A DNA stretch of 64,000 nt from Benincasa hispida (GCF_009727055.1 NC_052359.1:21357474-21421473), one strand, 5' to 3'; shown: positions 21,305 through 33,843, counted from the stretch's first letter. The notes: generated by a model not told the origin, from the sequence alone. A program made the numbers and translations.

Positions 21305-24300
21305 TGACGGGAAATTAGAAGTCAATTTTACTCGACAACTAAAATCCCTTGGATGCAATATGCGATGCATGTTCTTAAAATATGCGTTAATAGTCATGCG
21401 TTGGAATGAATATGCGCCAACAAATGCATGAGATGGCCATGTGTCCTGTCACAAGTTTTCTTGCGCTCGCGCCAAGTATAACGCGAACGCAAGTTTCTCG
21501 GATGATCTGAGGTTGAACTCAGGGACTTGTAGCAAAATGAGTGCGGTGATTGTGCATGCGACGGTTGAATAAAAGAATGTTTGAGGGGTTTCTAAGTTAA
21601 AACTACTCCTACTCATAACTAACAGACAACGGAATGAGAATATGCATGAGAGGTAGAGACATGACAACTCTTGACATGAATCAAATGAATGGGAAAATAG
21701 ATAAAATGCAGAGATGTTTTCATTGCAACCCTTAAGAGTGATCGCAAGAGCAACCTTAGTCAACGCAAGCCATGCAATCATGCCACACACATGTGAACCT
21801 AACTCTAGCACGTATGCGGTGTATCTGCGATAGTGCCGAGAAGCCTACTGACCAACCTAAACCCCTATAACCACTCACGTGCTTCTGCCACATGAGCATA
21901 CTAGCCGCATACCACTTTATCCTACTTCCTGGATGCATGCAATATCCTATCTATAGGGCACATACGTTGTGTGATAGCAAACGGAGCTTATCCCTAAGTT
22001 CCCCATTCTTGCCTATGCAAACCTAATCTAGCCCTTCCGAGCATCGATTCTAATCTAGCTCTCTCGAGTCAGGTTCTTTCCTTAGATCTCTCCCGAGTAG
22101 CTCTAAAGGTGCAATGGATGCATACATAAGACAAGGTAACCGCTGAACTTGGCTAACATAAGATTATTCCTATTCCTAGTGAACAACGCATACATTGCTT
22201 AATGCGACCAACCACTTACTCTCCCAGGCAGTTAGTTATTGCTGACTCTACTCATGAAAAGGCATGCTACAGCTTCACACTAAGCAAATAAAGTTACTCA
22301 CACACTCACGCAACGCACACCTTTCGGTGGGCTGCTACATGCTTCATATCCCTAATCCACTGACTAAGTATGCGATTCCCAAGAAATCTCACTAAGTGTT
22401 GCAATAAGTAAAATGCTAAGCAAAGAAGATGGAGATGGAATCGAAGGAACACAGAAATGCATTGAAAACAAATTGTATTAATTTCTTAATCACAAAATGT
22501 CATACAATTACAATATTATTAGAACATGAAGGGAAATGAAATGGCCGGCTGGAAGCAAAGACTTGCTTCCAGCGGATGTGCGTCAAGGCTGTCGGTGGTG
22601 CCATGGATGGGTGGTAGAACTGACTCTCACGAGATCTAGCTCCGGTCGTCACTCGGAATGGATGAAGGAGGTGAAGAACTCTCAAGCATCTTCTCAAGCA
22701 TTTTGTCTGGATCACAGGGATCCGCCCTAGGCGAACCTCAGGCGAAGACCTTGGATTCAACCTTGGATGAAAACCCTGGATAACTTGAATTTTTGCTCAT
22801 CGGCTTCTATTTATAGAGCTTGGATCGTCAACAACATTAATGGCACGTTAGTCCTTTTCTGATCCTCTGCTGCTAACGGCGTGTTAGGTGAAATGTCAAT
22901 ATCAGCTTTTAATTTTCTCAAGGTAAATGCGTTGATGCGTTCATTCCACCAACCTTACGTTGATCTCATTGTTCTGCATTATCGTGTAGCCGCAATCTTG
23001 TAGTGACCGCATTCGCTTAATACTGCAACTTCTACACGATGACCGCAATCGCTTGACGATCGCAACTCCTATGCGATGGATGCATATGGCGGATTACCGC
23101 AACATTCATGCATTGATTGAGACATTCGCCTTTGCGATGGAGAGTTTCTCCGCATGCAGTCGTCTATGCGATGGTCCGATTTCCGCGTTTGCGTCTGCTT
23201 CCTGTATTAGCTACAAAAATAGAACATTGAATGCATAATAACGCATAATAATGGGTTAGCCGAGATTCATCATGCTGATCGACGCAAACTCATTTTCTCA
23301 TGAATTCCTAGCACAATTGCGATTGTTTAAGCGATAGGGCATTGTCGTATAGGCTCTCAGCTAAGTGATCGAAATGTTTTCACACCTTGAGTGATTTTTT
23401 CGAACACTTTGCAAAATGAAACAAATTTTCATTTTATTCTTTAGTTACAATAACCGAATAATATTTTCCCACTAATGCACGATTAAGGAGAAGTTTCCAG
23501 CTAATTATCACATAATTAACCAACTAATTAATAAATGAATATAATCATACTATATTCTTACCCTATAGTTTGATATCATATATTTACTATAGTAATTTCT
23601 CCTCCACTTGATATAAATCATATTTATATCTAATTTCCTCCAAAATAATGTATTTCATACATTTAGTCAATTATATCATATATAATTAAACAGTTCAATT
23701 ATATCATATATAATCAAAATCCCTCTTGTCAATTTGAACATTTCAAATTGATTCTCGACTTTATCCATGAGACCTTATTGGACCTATGGCTCGAAGCTCG
23801 AATGGTACGTGAATAGCTGACTAAACTATTTAGCTACGAGATCCACCATGTGTTAACTGCCAAGCATTCCACTAAAGACCAATAGCTGAACTCTTCTTAC
23901 CACAAATATATTTTTGTGTCCATCGGATATAACCAATCATGAGTACGATGACCCTTCACAGATGCTCGTAAGTACAGCTAGGCCAATTTACCGTTTTGCT
24001 TCTGTAGTTACATCTCACTCTTTAAGTACCACGGATTCCTCTAATGAACAATACAACATAGTCCAACTATGTGTGAACATCTCTTGGGCCAAGAGAAGGT
24101 GTGTGGCGCCACATCGTTCAAGTCCTGGAATCAACCCTTAAGGGAGCTATCTATCTACTTGCCCCTACTTCGGAGAAGTAGTGAATTCCATCTTGTGTAG
24201 CTGAGTTCCCAACATCAAAATCAGACGAAATCCCAAAATGGTAGGTTTAAGTCGGCGATCTGGCCACTCGCACTCATACAAATCAAAGGACCGCCCTCAA

Positions 24301-24817
24301 TGGCAAGAGTTCCCAACTCACTCAGGATTGAGGTCATGTTACCTATGGTCATCTTAGTGAAGTGAAGTCTCAGTCATGAACGGTGTTATATAACGAGACG
24401 TTAACACTTCATGGTCAGGTCTTATACAAACTCTTTGTATAGGACGCCCCCGCTCGCATGTCCCCTACACGAATGATCTGAATCAGACCATCTATGACAA
24501 GTCACAACACTTGTGACCATTCCATAAAGCGGACCACATCCGTAGTGTTATCAAGATAAGGTTTCCCTCCTATATCCATATACTACAAACCATTTTGGTT
24601 ATCGCTTAAGACATGATCCACTTGTATGTCACCACATAATGCTTAAGTTACATAGTGATAACCATGGATTTTATGTTCATTGGTTTGTAGTCAAACAAAT
24701 AAAACAAACAACTTAGCAAAAACAAGATGTGAAGTAAAATATCATATATTATGCAAGCATTCGTACAAACTGTTTACAAAGTACAGGACACGAGACTTTA
24801 GGGCATCAACCCCAACA
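21305..24817 (-). repeat. 5' LTR of element B, chimeric Copia/X
   Basis: On the minus strand it starts TGTTGGGG at 24817 and ends CCCGTCA at 21305. Bases 23311-24817 are Copia-LTR sequence like 411-2096, lacking about 190 bp at the inner end. Bases 21305-23310 match the X solo LTR (2464-14657), lacking its first 50 or so bases. The junction motif TGAATTCCTA (23301-23310) is the same as in the 3' LTR (401-410). An X-type TATA box lies at 22807-22815. The candidate duplication to look for outside is CCCTG (24818-24822). Confidence 0.72.
22807..22815 (-). promoter_or_regulatory. TATA box in the X part of element B's 5' LTR
   Basis: TATAAATAG on the minus strand matches the box at 2954-2962 in the X solo LTR and has the same surroundings (GCTCTATAAATAGAAG in the solo copy). 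It lies downstream of the Copia part of the LTR, so transcripts would start inside the X portion. Confidence 0.45.
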
Positions 24818-25213
24818 CCCTGTATGTCTCCACATACAATTCAAGATTGATAAGACAACCTTGGATATTAGTTTATTGAATTTAGAGTTACTAAAACAAA
24901 ATAGATAATAATACAAGTAATAACATTTATTGAATTGACATTCGTAACTCTTTATGATGACAGTCAATTAATAACATTTACTATTTACCAGTTTTAGGAC
25001 ATAAAACCCAACAGTATCTTGAACATTGATCCCTATATATCTTTACTCATAAGGCAGCCCAGGATGTTAGTTTATTGGATTTGAGGTTATTAAGACAAAA
25101 TAGACAACAATACAAACAATAACATTTATTGATTTAACATCTATAACTCTTTATTGGTAACGGTCAATTAATAGCATTTATTGTCTACGAGTTTTAGGGT
25201 ATAAAATCCAACG
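24818..25213 (-). repeat. Two head-to-tail truncated LTR starts of another Copia family
   Basis: On the minus strand, one copy starts TGTTGGGTTTTATGTCC at 25011. A related copy starts TTGGATTTTATACCC at about 25213 and ends exactly where the first begins. Each is about 195 bp and includes AATAAATGTTATT and TCAATAAACTAA. With the start of element B at 24817 they make three LTR heads in a row in one orientation. The rest of these elements is missing. Confidence 0.6.
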
Positions 25214-26040
25214 TAAATGTGATTAAAATAATGAATGCTAGCAATAACTAATTATAAAAACGTTTAATATTGTAAGAAGGATGCTAGACATAAAAGAACA
25301 AAAATCCATAATATAAATTCCTTCCTTGTGTTGCACTCGAGACCTACTGCAACTATCCCTTCCCTTCCAATTCCCCCTTCAAGAACCAAAAATACTATAA
25401 ATGTTTACCACGAGCCTAAGATTATTGGATCCCTCCATGAAAGCACAACAAATGCTTAGTCACAAGCTGGGAGCAACAATTCTATCTTAATTCACTCAAA
25501 ATCACCAAAAAAATGAGTTTGATCGTGGTATGAAGAAGCTTGTATGCTATTGATCTCAAAATTAAAAAAAAAAAAAAAAAAAAAAAGAACTACCCTTCGA
25601 ATTGTTCCATTCTTCTAGGATTAATAAGCATCGCATCAAACAGAAAGAATTGGAATTCCCCAGTTTGGTTAACTATAGAGGGGACATAAAAGAAAACAAA
25701 GATCATTCTCGGTTTATTTCATGAGAAAAAGTTCATATGACGGACAATCTAAAGTTCAAATGTTGAAAAATTTCTTGAATTTCCACGCTGCATTTTACAA
25801 TTTCTCGACAAATAAGTAGAAATAGATTAAACATCGTAGATGAATTTGATCAAGATGACGGAGAAAGAATAAGTGAATCTAAAGCTAGAGTTAGAAAGAA
25901 GGCCCCAGAGAAGCAATGAGAAGTAATTTTGTTTGCAACCACAATAGGTAAAAATTGAGTTTCAGGCAGTGGAATGGCCTCGTCATCATGTTAAACAAAG
26001 TGTTTGTGAATGGGTTGGGTTTCTAACTGGTGGAATAATG
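25214..26040. other. Intergenic, no gene recognised
   Basis: This is AT-rich sequence with a run of 24 A at 25564-25587. No convincing coding frame or element terminus was seen. Confidence 0.5.
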
Positions 26041-26600
26041 CTGGTGGCTGGACGCACGTAGCTATGCAGCCTACCTGCAGGTGGATGAGCAGCGAGATTG
26101 ACAAAACTCGACGGCAGCGGTGGTAGGATCTACTTGCTTTACGACTGACAAATCTCGCCGGCGGCTGCTAATTGGAGCGGTCGAACGAACGAGTAAACGA
26201 ATAGCGGCCTTGTGTGTGGATCCAGACACTCCATCCAGCTGTTGTTGGATGTCGCCTCTCCTCCTCACACTCGCCGAAAGTTGCACAGAGAAAGAAGGAG
26301 AGAGAATTGTGAAACGGGGAAGGCATAAAGGAGAGGGAGGAAGAGAGAATAGAAGGCTTAGGGTTTTTTTTCCCTTATTTCCCTTTACTTTTCTTTTAAA
26401 AACAAAAATCCATAACTAAAATTTATTAATGACATTTAATAAATGTCATAAATCGAGGACATTTTAAAACTGTCATAAAATAACAAAAATCTGAAAACTT
26501 CTTCTGTTCCCGCCAAAAACGCTTTTTTTTTTTTCATTTATGACACTTTTTTTTCACTTTCTCCTCAATTTAGTTCTTATACTTTCAAATGATCTTAAAC
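26041..26600. repeat. GC-richer patch followed by repeated TGTCATAAA motifs; possible DNA-transposon end
   Basis: Bases 26041-26330 are noticeably richer in G and C than the surroundings and open in both directions, without a recognised domain. Bases 26425-26550 carry repeats of AATGACATTTAATAAATGTCATAAA type and its complement, which resemble subterminal repeats of plant DNA transposons. Neither end nor a target duplication was identified. Confidence 0.3.
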
Positions 26601-27500
26601 ATAGTCCCTCAAGGCTCAAATTAATTAATTTTATCAAATTTTTCTAAATAATAATAAAAAAATTATTCAAATAAATACAACACGTGTGAATACCTTTTCA
26701 AAATTTATAGTGAAACGGCTAATAGATAACAGAAAAAAATGGAAAATCAACAAAGAAAACTAACATTAGGTCTAAACCTAAGATTTACTAAAAGTATAAA
26801 AATTAAAATTATGCATATGAAAATAAGACAAAACTGAACAAATTCCAAAGTACAATAACTAGAATGGTATTTTAACATTTTTCTTATTACAACAAGTGGG
26901 ACTATTAAGTTTGAACATACTATGTAACTACTGTTGAATTATGCCCATTTTGACAAAATGTATAAGCTATTGTTTCATATATATTATGTTTATTTATGTA
27001 TTAAAATATAGGGGAAGAGGTTTTTTTTAATGCCTATAAATGAGTTCATAAAAAAAATAATTGATATTTTAAATTTGAAAGAAACGTTTGATAATCAATA
27101 GATTCAAAAATTAAGGGAGAATCCAACTAATTTAGGTCAATCTATTAAAATGTACGAGAGTTATGAAGAATTTTATTTTATTTTATTGCAAAGTATTAGA
27201 TTAAATATGTGGGGTGAGAAAATCAAACCTCTAACCTCGATTGACAGTACAAGTACTATTGGATATATATAGTGAAAGAAAGTGAAAGTTTAGTGAATAT
27301 TTGAAACATAAAAATAGATTTAATTGTGTAAAATTCATTGTTTAGAAACTTTCAAGTTGGATTGAAACTTCAAATTAAAATGATGTTTCATGTACAAATT
27401 AAACATGTATGAAAATTAACTTTGTACTTCAATTTGAATGAGTTATGTTTGATTTTTGTGAAGTAACAACTCAATTGAGTTAAGTTTAATAAATGTTTCA
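26601..27500. other. AT-rich intergenic, nothing recognised
   Basis: Short scattered open frames only. No terminal repeats or coding motifs were seen. Confidence 0.5.
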
Positions 27501-28011
27501 ATTTTTATATTTATTTGATTTTATTTTGTATTTTGAAGAGTTACTAAGTTGCTAGCCTATGTAGCAACTTGGTTCTTCATTTGTAGCACCCTATTCAAAA
27601 TTGAAGAGTTCTCTCCTTTTTTTTTTCTTTATTTTGATATTGTCTTGAGTTGAAAGCAGGTATTCAAGAATTCTGCCATATTCGAGCAGTTCAAGATTGT
27701 AATTCTATCGCAGTTAGTTGTTGTATTATGCTAAGATGACCTTGTGCAGAGTGAATAATTATCTTCAAGATAGTGCTTACCAAAAGTGTGCCTTGACTAT
27801 ATTTTGAGTCTCTAAAGGTTTTTATGTTCTTTCAAGTCTTTGATTATTTCCATATATAAGCCTTATTAGATCATTTGACTTATGTTTGAGTCTAAATATT
27901 ACATATATTAAGTGTACTATATCTAATCGACGTGCATTAAGTTTGCTAATATATTCAATTCATATCTATTCATTTCCCCCAACAATCTGAAGATAGTTAA
28001 TATCTTAATTG
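27501..28011 (+). other. Probable leader or LTR remnant of Copia element C
   Basis: This non-coding sequence leads into the gag remnant at 28012. No primer site or LTR boundary could be identified, so its status is inferred from position only. Confidence 0.3.
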
Positions 28012-29837
28012 ATGGTTGCAAACTCCTCTACCAATGTCGTTACTTCTGCCATGATCAGATCGTATATTGTCAAACCTCATGCTAAAAAACCAAAAAATAT
28101 CAAGGGAGACCTTCAAGAGATGGAAATAGAAGATGATCTTCGATCTCGCCACATTGAATCTTGCTCATATTTTGAAGGAAGATTATGCAATTACCACACT
28201 AGAAGTTGTAACTCCTAAAATGGAAGTTGCGAAGCAAGTATAGATACATTCGGACTTCCTGTGCTATAATTATATACTTAGTGATCCTGATCACACTTCG
28301 TATAATGCGTATTGCATTGCCTATAATACATCAAAATTATTGTAGGAGGCATTAGACAAGAAGTGCAAGTTGGAATATGTTGGTATTAAGAAATTCCTTG
28401 TGGAAAAATTATTATATTACAAAATGGTTGATACCAAATCGGTGGTCAATCAGATGGAAGAATTGTAAATTATGATTGGTCAATCTCCACTAGAAGTTGA
28501 AGCCAAGCTCATGTTGCTGAAGCTTTCAAAACATAAACCCAAAAAGCAAAATTTCAAGAAAAATGTGAGTCATGGGTCAAGGAATGATGCTAGCAAATGA
28601 ATTCGAGAAAATTTTTGGGTTTGTGGTAAGAGTGGCCATACCGATGCAATGTGCAAGCACGAGAAGGGATAAGGTTTCAATAATCATGTTGCCATCATTT
28701 TTTAGGTAAATATGGCTTTAGACACCAAAGGTTGGTGGATTGATACTGGTGCTATTAGGACACTTGTAAAGACAAGTCATTGTTCGTTGCATATGAGAGA
28801 CTAGATGGTAGTGATAAGTTGTACATGAAAAATGCTTCAACTGCCTCTACGGAAAGCCAAGGGAAGATCCTACTGAAATGGATTTCTCGAAAGATACCTA
28901 TCCTCAGTGATGTGTGACATATGTCAGAGATTTGAAAATATCTAGTGTCAGGACTCTACTTAATAAAATGGGTTCAAGTTTGTATTTGAATCAGATAAAT
29001 TTATTCTAAAAAAGGGGATATGTATGTGGGAAAAGGCTATCTAATGGCATGTTCAAACTGAATGTACTATCACAAATGCTAAAGAATAATGATAATATTA
29101 ACTCTTCTACTTATATTTATGTGTTGTGTGTTGTTTGGTATTCTAGAATGGGACATATCAATTACAACTCTTTAAATAGAATGGTAAGTTTAGGACTATT
29201 GTCGAATTTTAACATTGATAATAGACACAAATGTGAAGTATGTGTTGAATCAAAGTTTAGTAGAAAATCATCTTCATCTGTGGAAAGAAGTAATGAGTTA
29301 CTTAATTTAATCCACAATGATTTATGTGACATGAAAAGTACTCCCACAAAGGTGGTAAGAGATATTTTGTCACACTCATTGATGATTGTAGTAAATATTA
29401 CTATGTATATTTATTACATAGTAAAGATGAAACCTTTAATGTTTTCAAAACATATAAGTCAAAAGTTGAACATCAACTTAAGAAGAAAGTAAAGGTACTT
29501 AGATCAAATAGAGGTGGTGAATATGAATCATCATCACTTTATGAATTCTGTGAAGTTAATGATATAATCCATCAAACTGTTGCACCTTATATACCACAAA
29601 AAAAAAATAGTGTAGCTAAAAGAAAGAACCAAACTTTAAAGGAAATGGTTGGCTGCATGTTAAATAGTTCAGGTTTACCTCACAATTTGTGGCGTAGGGG
29701 GGGAGGGGGGAGCTTTGTTAACTGCAAATTTTATACTACATAGAATTTCGTCGTCTTATGAAGTATGGAATGGAAAGTTACCCTCATATAAAATGTTAAA
29801 ATTGCTAGAGTGTGTGGTAAAGATATAAGTTCCTTTA

Positions 29838-29875
<38 letters not shown>

Positions 29876-30290
29876 TGGACCTAAGACAATTGATTGTGTC
29901 TTTATAGGCTATGCAACGCATAGTGCTGCTTATAGACTTATGGTGATTAAATCAGAAATATTTGATATTAACAATAATACCATGATAGAATCTATTGAAG
30001 CTTAATTCTTTGAGGATATACTTCCTTTAAAGGAGCAAAGACACAAAATTAATCTTGCCAAAAGAATTAATGAAGCAAGCTCTTTGAAAGGTCAATACGA
30101 TCAGAATATTGAGTCTAAACCTAGAAGAAGCGAAAGAGCTAAGAAAGCTACTTGTTTTGGATCTGATTTCATAACTTATGTAATAGAAGGTGAGCCTCAA
30201 ACTTTTCAATAAGTTGTATCATCTCCCGATGCACCTTATTAGAAAGAAGCTATTAATAATGAGATAAAATGATTTTAACTCACTTTTCGA
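28012..30290 (+). pseudogene. Element C: decayed Copia gag, protease and integrase, no reverse transcriptase
   Basis: Gag begins MVANSSTNVVTSAM. After frame breaks it continues KKFLVEKLLYYKMVDTKSV, the conserved gag middle part. A CCHC-like knuckle reads CGKSGHTDAMC (near 28622). The protease motif is WWIDTGA. The gag-pre-integrase reads RMGHINYNSLNRMVSLGLL with CEVCVESK (29150-29270). The integrase core has NDLCDM, but its second acidic residue is Asn (LRSNRGGEYES) and its third is Lys (NSVAKRKNQ), so catalysis is lost. A run of 34 A (29839-29872) interrupts the region after the core. The linker runs through RSERAKKATCFG to about 30270, where homology ends. It belongs to a different Copia family from A and B. 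Confidence 0.75.
29839..29872. repeat. Run of 34 A inside element C
   Basis: The homopolymer lies between the integrase remnant and KLGPKTIDCVFIGYA. It is likely an expanded A-tract; its length may be unreliable in the assembly. Confidence 0.8.
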
Positions 30291-33110
30291 CTCTTGAAAA
30301 ACTTATACACTATCACAAAAGCGTTGATCTTAAGGCAATTCAATGTCAAATTTAAACTCTATAAGAAATAACTTCAATTATGTAAAATTGTCGTATTATT
30401 TGTTATCAAAGCTGGTGTTGTATTAGAAAGTGTATCTATTCTAAATTCTCTTTGGTTCTTAATCAAGAATAAAGAGAAATAGACTGAAACCTTTGTTTAA
30501 ATATATATATATATTAAAAAAAAACCAAGGGTCACAACGTATATCCTACAAATGAGACAATACATGAACTATATGCTCGTGTTAAAATACAATTATTTAA
30601 TTTCAAAACATATTTGACAAGACTTTTAAGAGTTTGGTTGGTTGAATTTTATTTTATGTTTTTTGATTCATTAAGTTCAATGGATGTGTATTTTTACAGA
30701 TAATCTAGATTCTGTTTCTACACATTTTATGAATTATGTGATCCATTTCATGCTAATTTTGAAAACAATAATTTTATATTTTAGTATATTCAGATTTTGA
30801 ATTTTAAATTTTAAAATATATAATTACATTACATAAAAATTAAAACGTTTAGAAACACAATATTTCTTGATATAAACTCAACTCATTCTATTTAAATCAA
30901 AATATGTATTATTTAATGTATTATAAATTATATAATTTACCAAAATTAATAATTATACCAAATAAATTAAAATATAACATAGTCCACCTCATTCTTAGTG
31001 GGACTAGTTTTATGGTTTATAAATATAATATCAAACACCTTCAAAACAATAATTTAAATTAGAATCCACTTTTCGAATATGCTACCAAACATATATATCA
31101 AAACCTAAAATATTTTTATTAAATCTCTTATTTAAATTTCTATTTTCAAATTCTATAGGAAGTGCTAAATTTTAATTCATTAAACACAATTTAGTTGGGT
31201 TATTACTCAATTCATGAGGGAAAATTGGGTGTTTGAAAAGAAAAAGAAAATACATAAAAAGAAAAAGAAAAAAAAAATGAAGGCTGCCACATTATGGGCT
31301 TAAATAAAAGAAGAGGAGAGCTAGTGGGCCAAAGCCCAAATTAGAATTAGTTCAATTTTGGTAGATTTAAAGTAGGGTTTTCTGCCCAATCTAAATAAAT
31401 AACTCCAATTATACAATTGTCTACACTTTCATATTTTTCACTTGAATAGCCTAATAGGCCATCATTTTACATACATGTTATAGGACATTTACATTTCAAC
31501 CCTTAAAATCATTTAAACATTAAAAAAACCACATACAGATATTAAAATTGATCTTATCATGGTTATATGCTCATATGTTCGATATTTTCTATGTTGTGTT
31601 TATACTTGTTGGAAGATACGTACAATGCACATCGTTTAAAATGTTTGACTTAATTTTTATGATAAAATTTGAGTTTTGATTCAATTTATTTTTATTGACT
31701 GGATTAATGTTAAAGAGTTTGAATTAATAAATATAAATGTATATTATGAATTTAAGAAAAATAATACTAAAACTATGTAATTCTTGTTTTAAGTTAATTT
31801 ACAATGTAAGTGAAACGTGTTTGGACGTCGGACACAATTTTTAATGAAAAAATAAGAATTTGAATAAATATACTTATAATTTAGCTTAAGTTTTAAATAT
31901 TTAACATAAAATTTGAAATTATAGAAAAAAAAAACTATAAAAATAGGCAGATGAATGAAATTAAAGATATGATATTTGAATAAAAGTTTAAAATTGGAGA
32001 AAGCAATGCTACCTCTTCATTAATGAAAATAAGTTTCTGAATTCTCAAAACTAATTTTTGATATAATTAAGTGTTTCCATTTTCAATTATCTAAGAAAAC
32101 ATCATTCTATCTTATGTAATAAAAATCATCTCTTTTATATTTGAAAAATGAAATTTGTGCCAAAAAAAAATTAAAGTAATTTGTATTATATGTATTCTAC
32201 GAAATGACATGTATAATTATCAATTTAGACTCCCAATAAAATTTTCTTCTGAAAATTGTCCATGCATCCATTCTAATCATCCATTTTGTCAATTTGACAT
32301 TTAAAGAAGTCTACGAATGTATAAGAATTGAATGTGTGGGAGGCTGTCAAATATAATCTTAATAAAGGATCTAAATTTATTTATTTGTAACTAGTTAGAA
32401 GTTCAATTGAAGTAAATATATCTCTTGCACGATATTTTTCAAACTAAATTTCGAAAAGGATAGTGTTAATTGATACACTTATAAAAGTTTGAGATTTAAA
32501 TTGATACAATTATTTGGTTAGGGTTTAAAATGATACAACTTCAAAGTTTTGGGTGTAAATTGAAAATTTTTTCTTTTAGTTATAAATGACAATGTTTAAA
32601 CTTAATTTACTTTTTTTCCTCTTTCCTCTCTCCACTTTTGTGAATTTGCAATGCCCCTTCGTAACGGAATGATCCGCTAAAGAAACCCCAAATAAAAGAA
32701 AGAAAGAAAGAAAAGGTGCAAATAATTAAAGATGATGATGTAATAAGTATTTATTAAGAAAATGAAGGGTGAAATGGGGAGAGAAAGATTATCCTCTTAT
32801 AACATCTTTTATATATAGCATAGATATATAAACTCAATATGAAAGCTAATCGGCATAGTATTTAAACTATATGTTGTATAACTTTATTTCATTTGTACCA
32901 TATTTTGATAATAATTAGTTCACATTATTAAATTTATATCATCTATACAGTTTATATGTATTAAAAACAAATCTATACCATTTATATATGTTACCACAAT
33001 TCGATAATAATTAGTGACCATGAAAAAAGAGTTTTGATAAGTGTTATGGGTAATTTTAGACTTGAGAAGAAAATCCAGAAAAGAAAATAACACAAAAGGT
33101 AAAACCAAAA
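30291..33110. other. AT-rich intergenic, no gene recognised
   Basis: No long coding frame was seen. Bases 31310-31385 hold GGGCCAAAGCCCAAAT and TAGGGTTTT, which resemble plant promoter motifs (site II and telo box), but no gene follows. Bases 32460-32590 hold degenerate copies of the TTAAATTGATACA repeat also seen at 47030-47880, 50508-50917 and 54300-54713. Confidence 0.5.
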
Positions 33111-33843
33111 CAACTTACATTCGAGGCCAAGGTCAATTCATACACTATAGGGCTTAGTCCCTTCTTGCAAACTCTTGACTCTTTCCTTCTCTTTGGTTAG
33201 CTCTACTCTGCCTTCCTAATCTAATCTAGAAAGACCAATAGAGGAATAAAACATCTGAAGGTAAAGCCAGGAAAGTTGTCTTATCCCAAACAAACCTAAG
33301 ATGGATAGGAAACAGGCATAAGCAAGGTACTATTAGAGCGCAAGAGAGACTATCCATCCTAAAAGGCATGCTTCGACCTTGGAGGTCGAGGCCAAGGTCA
33401 ACTAATATGTCCCTTTTCTTAAACCTGTCCTTTGTAGAGCCACATCTAGATGCAATTGGGCCATTTGGCCCAACTTTCCCAGCAATTCCTAAAAATCAGT
33501 TGGAAAGTGCTTTCTTTGCAATTTAGAATTATTTTCACTAAATATGATTATATTTGAGTTCGATTTTTAGTGATTTTCAAGAAATGAACAAGAGAGTAAA
33601 AAATTTGAGCTATAGTGTAAAAGTGGTCCATTTATGCCTAATAAGAGTACGTAGGGCTATTTCTACAAATAAGGATAGAAAAAGGGCCAAAAACCTTAAA
33701 AAGAGAGCTTGCAACGCTCCCTTTAGCAGTAGGGAATGCTCAAAACTCGAGTACAATAATCAGGGAAGTGTCGTGGTGCTACAAAGTTCTTTATCCCATC
33801 AGCATCACGACATTATAAGGCGTCATGGTCGACTTTAGCTCTA
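33111..33843. other. Unrecognised repeat-like sequence
   Basis: The phrase CGAGGCCAAGGTCAA occurs at about 33123 and again at about 33389. A 94-residue open frame (33554-33838) has no recognisable domain and carries many basic residues, so it is not called a gene. GC is higher than in the flanks, and the segment may be part of an unidentified LTR. Confidence 0.3.

Larger units (their letters stand above)
1..24817 (-). mobile_element. Element B: degenerate Copia retrotransposon with chimeric LTRs, interrupted by nested insertions
   Basis: Read on the minus strand the order is: 5' LTR (24817 to 21305), primer site, leader, gag, protease, integrase, reverse transcriptase, RNase H, polypurine tract, and 3' LTR from 2096 past the left edge. 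Gag-protease-integrase-RT-RNase H is the Copia order. RNase H is split at 2460/14658 by a solo LTR that itself contains element A. Both LTRs start TGTTGRGG, but each fuses into sequence homologous to the X solo LTR (2464-14657), so the LTRs are composite. The left end lies outside the window, so the left target duplication cannot be seen. All reading frames are broken, so the element is dead. Confidence is high that it is one Copia element and moderate that the chimera was a mobile unit. Confidence 0.8.

Noticed and set aside
26071..26419. Overlapping frames on both strands in a GC-richer patch
   Set aside because: They have no recognisable domain, similar openness on both strands, and low-complexity Arg/Ser composition. 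They were kept only as a repeat-like region.
33554..33838. 94-codon plus-strand frame
   Set aside because: It has no domain, no supporting context, and sits in repeat-like sequence next to a truncated LTR.
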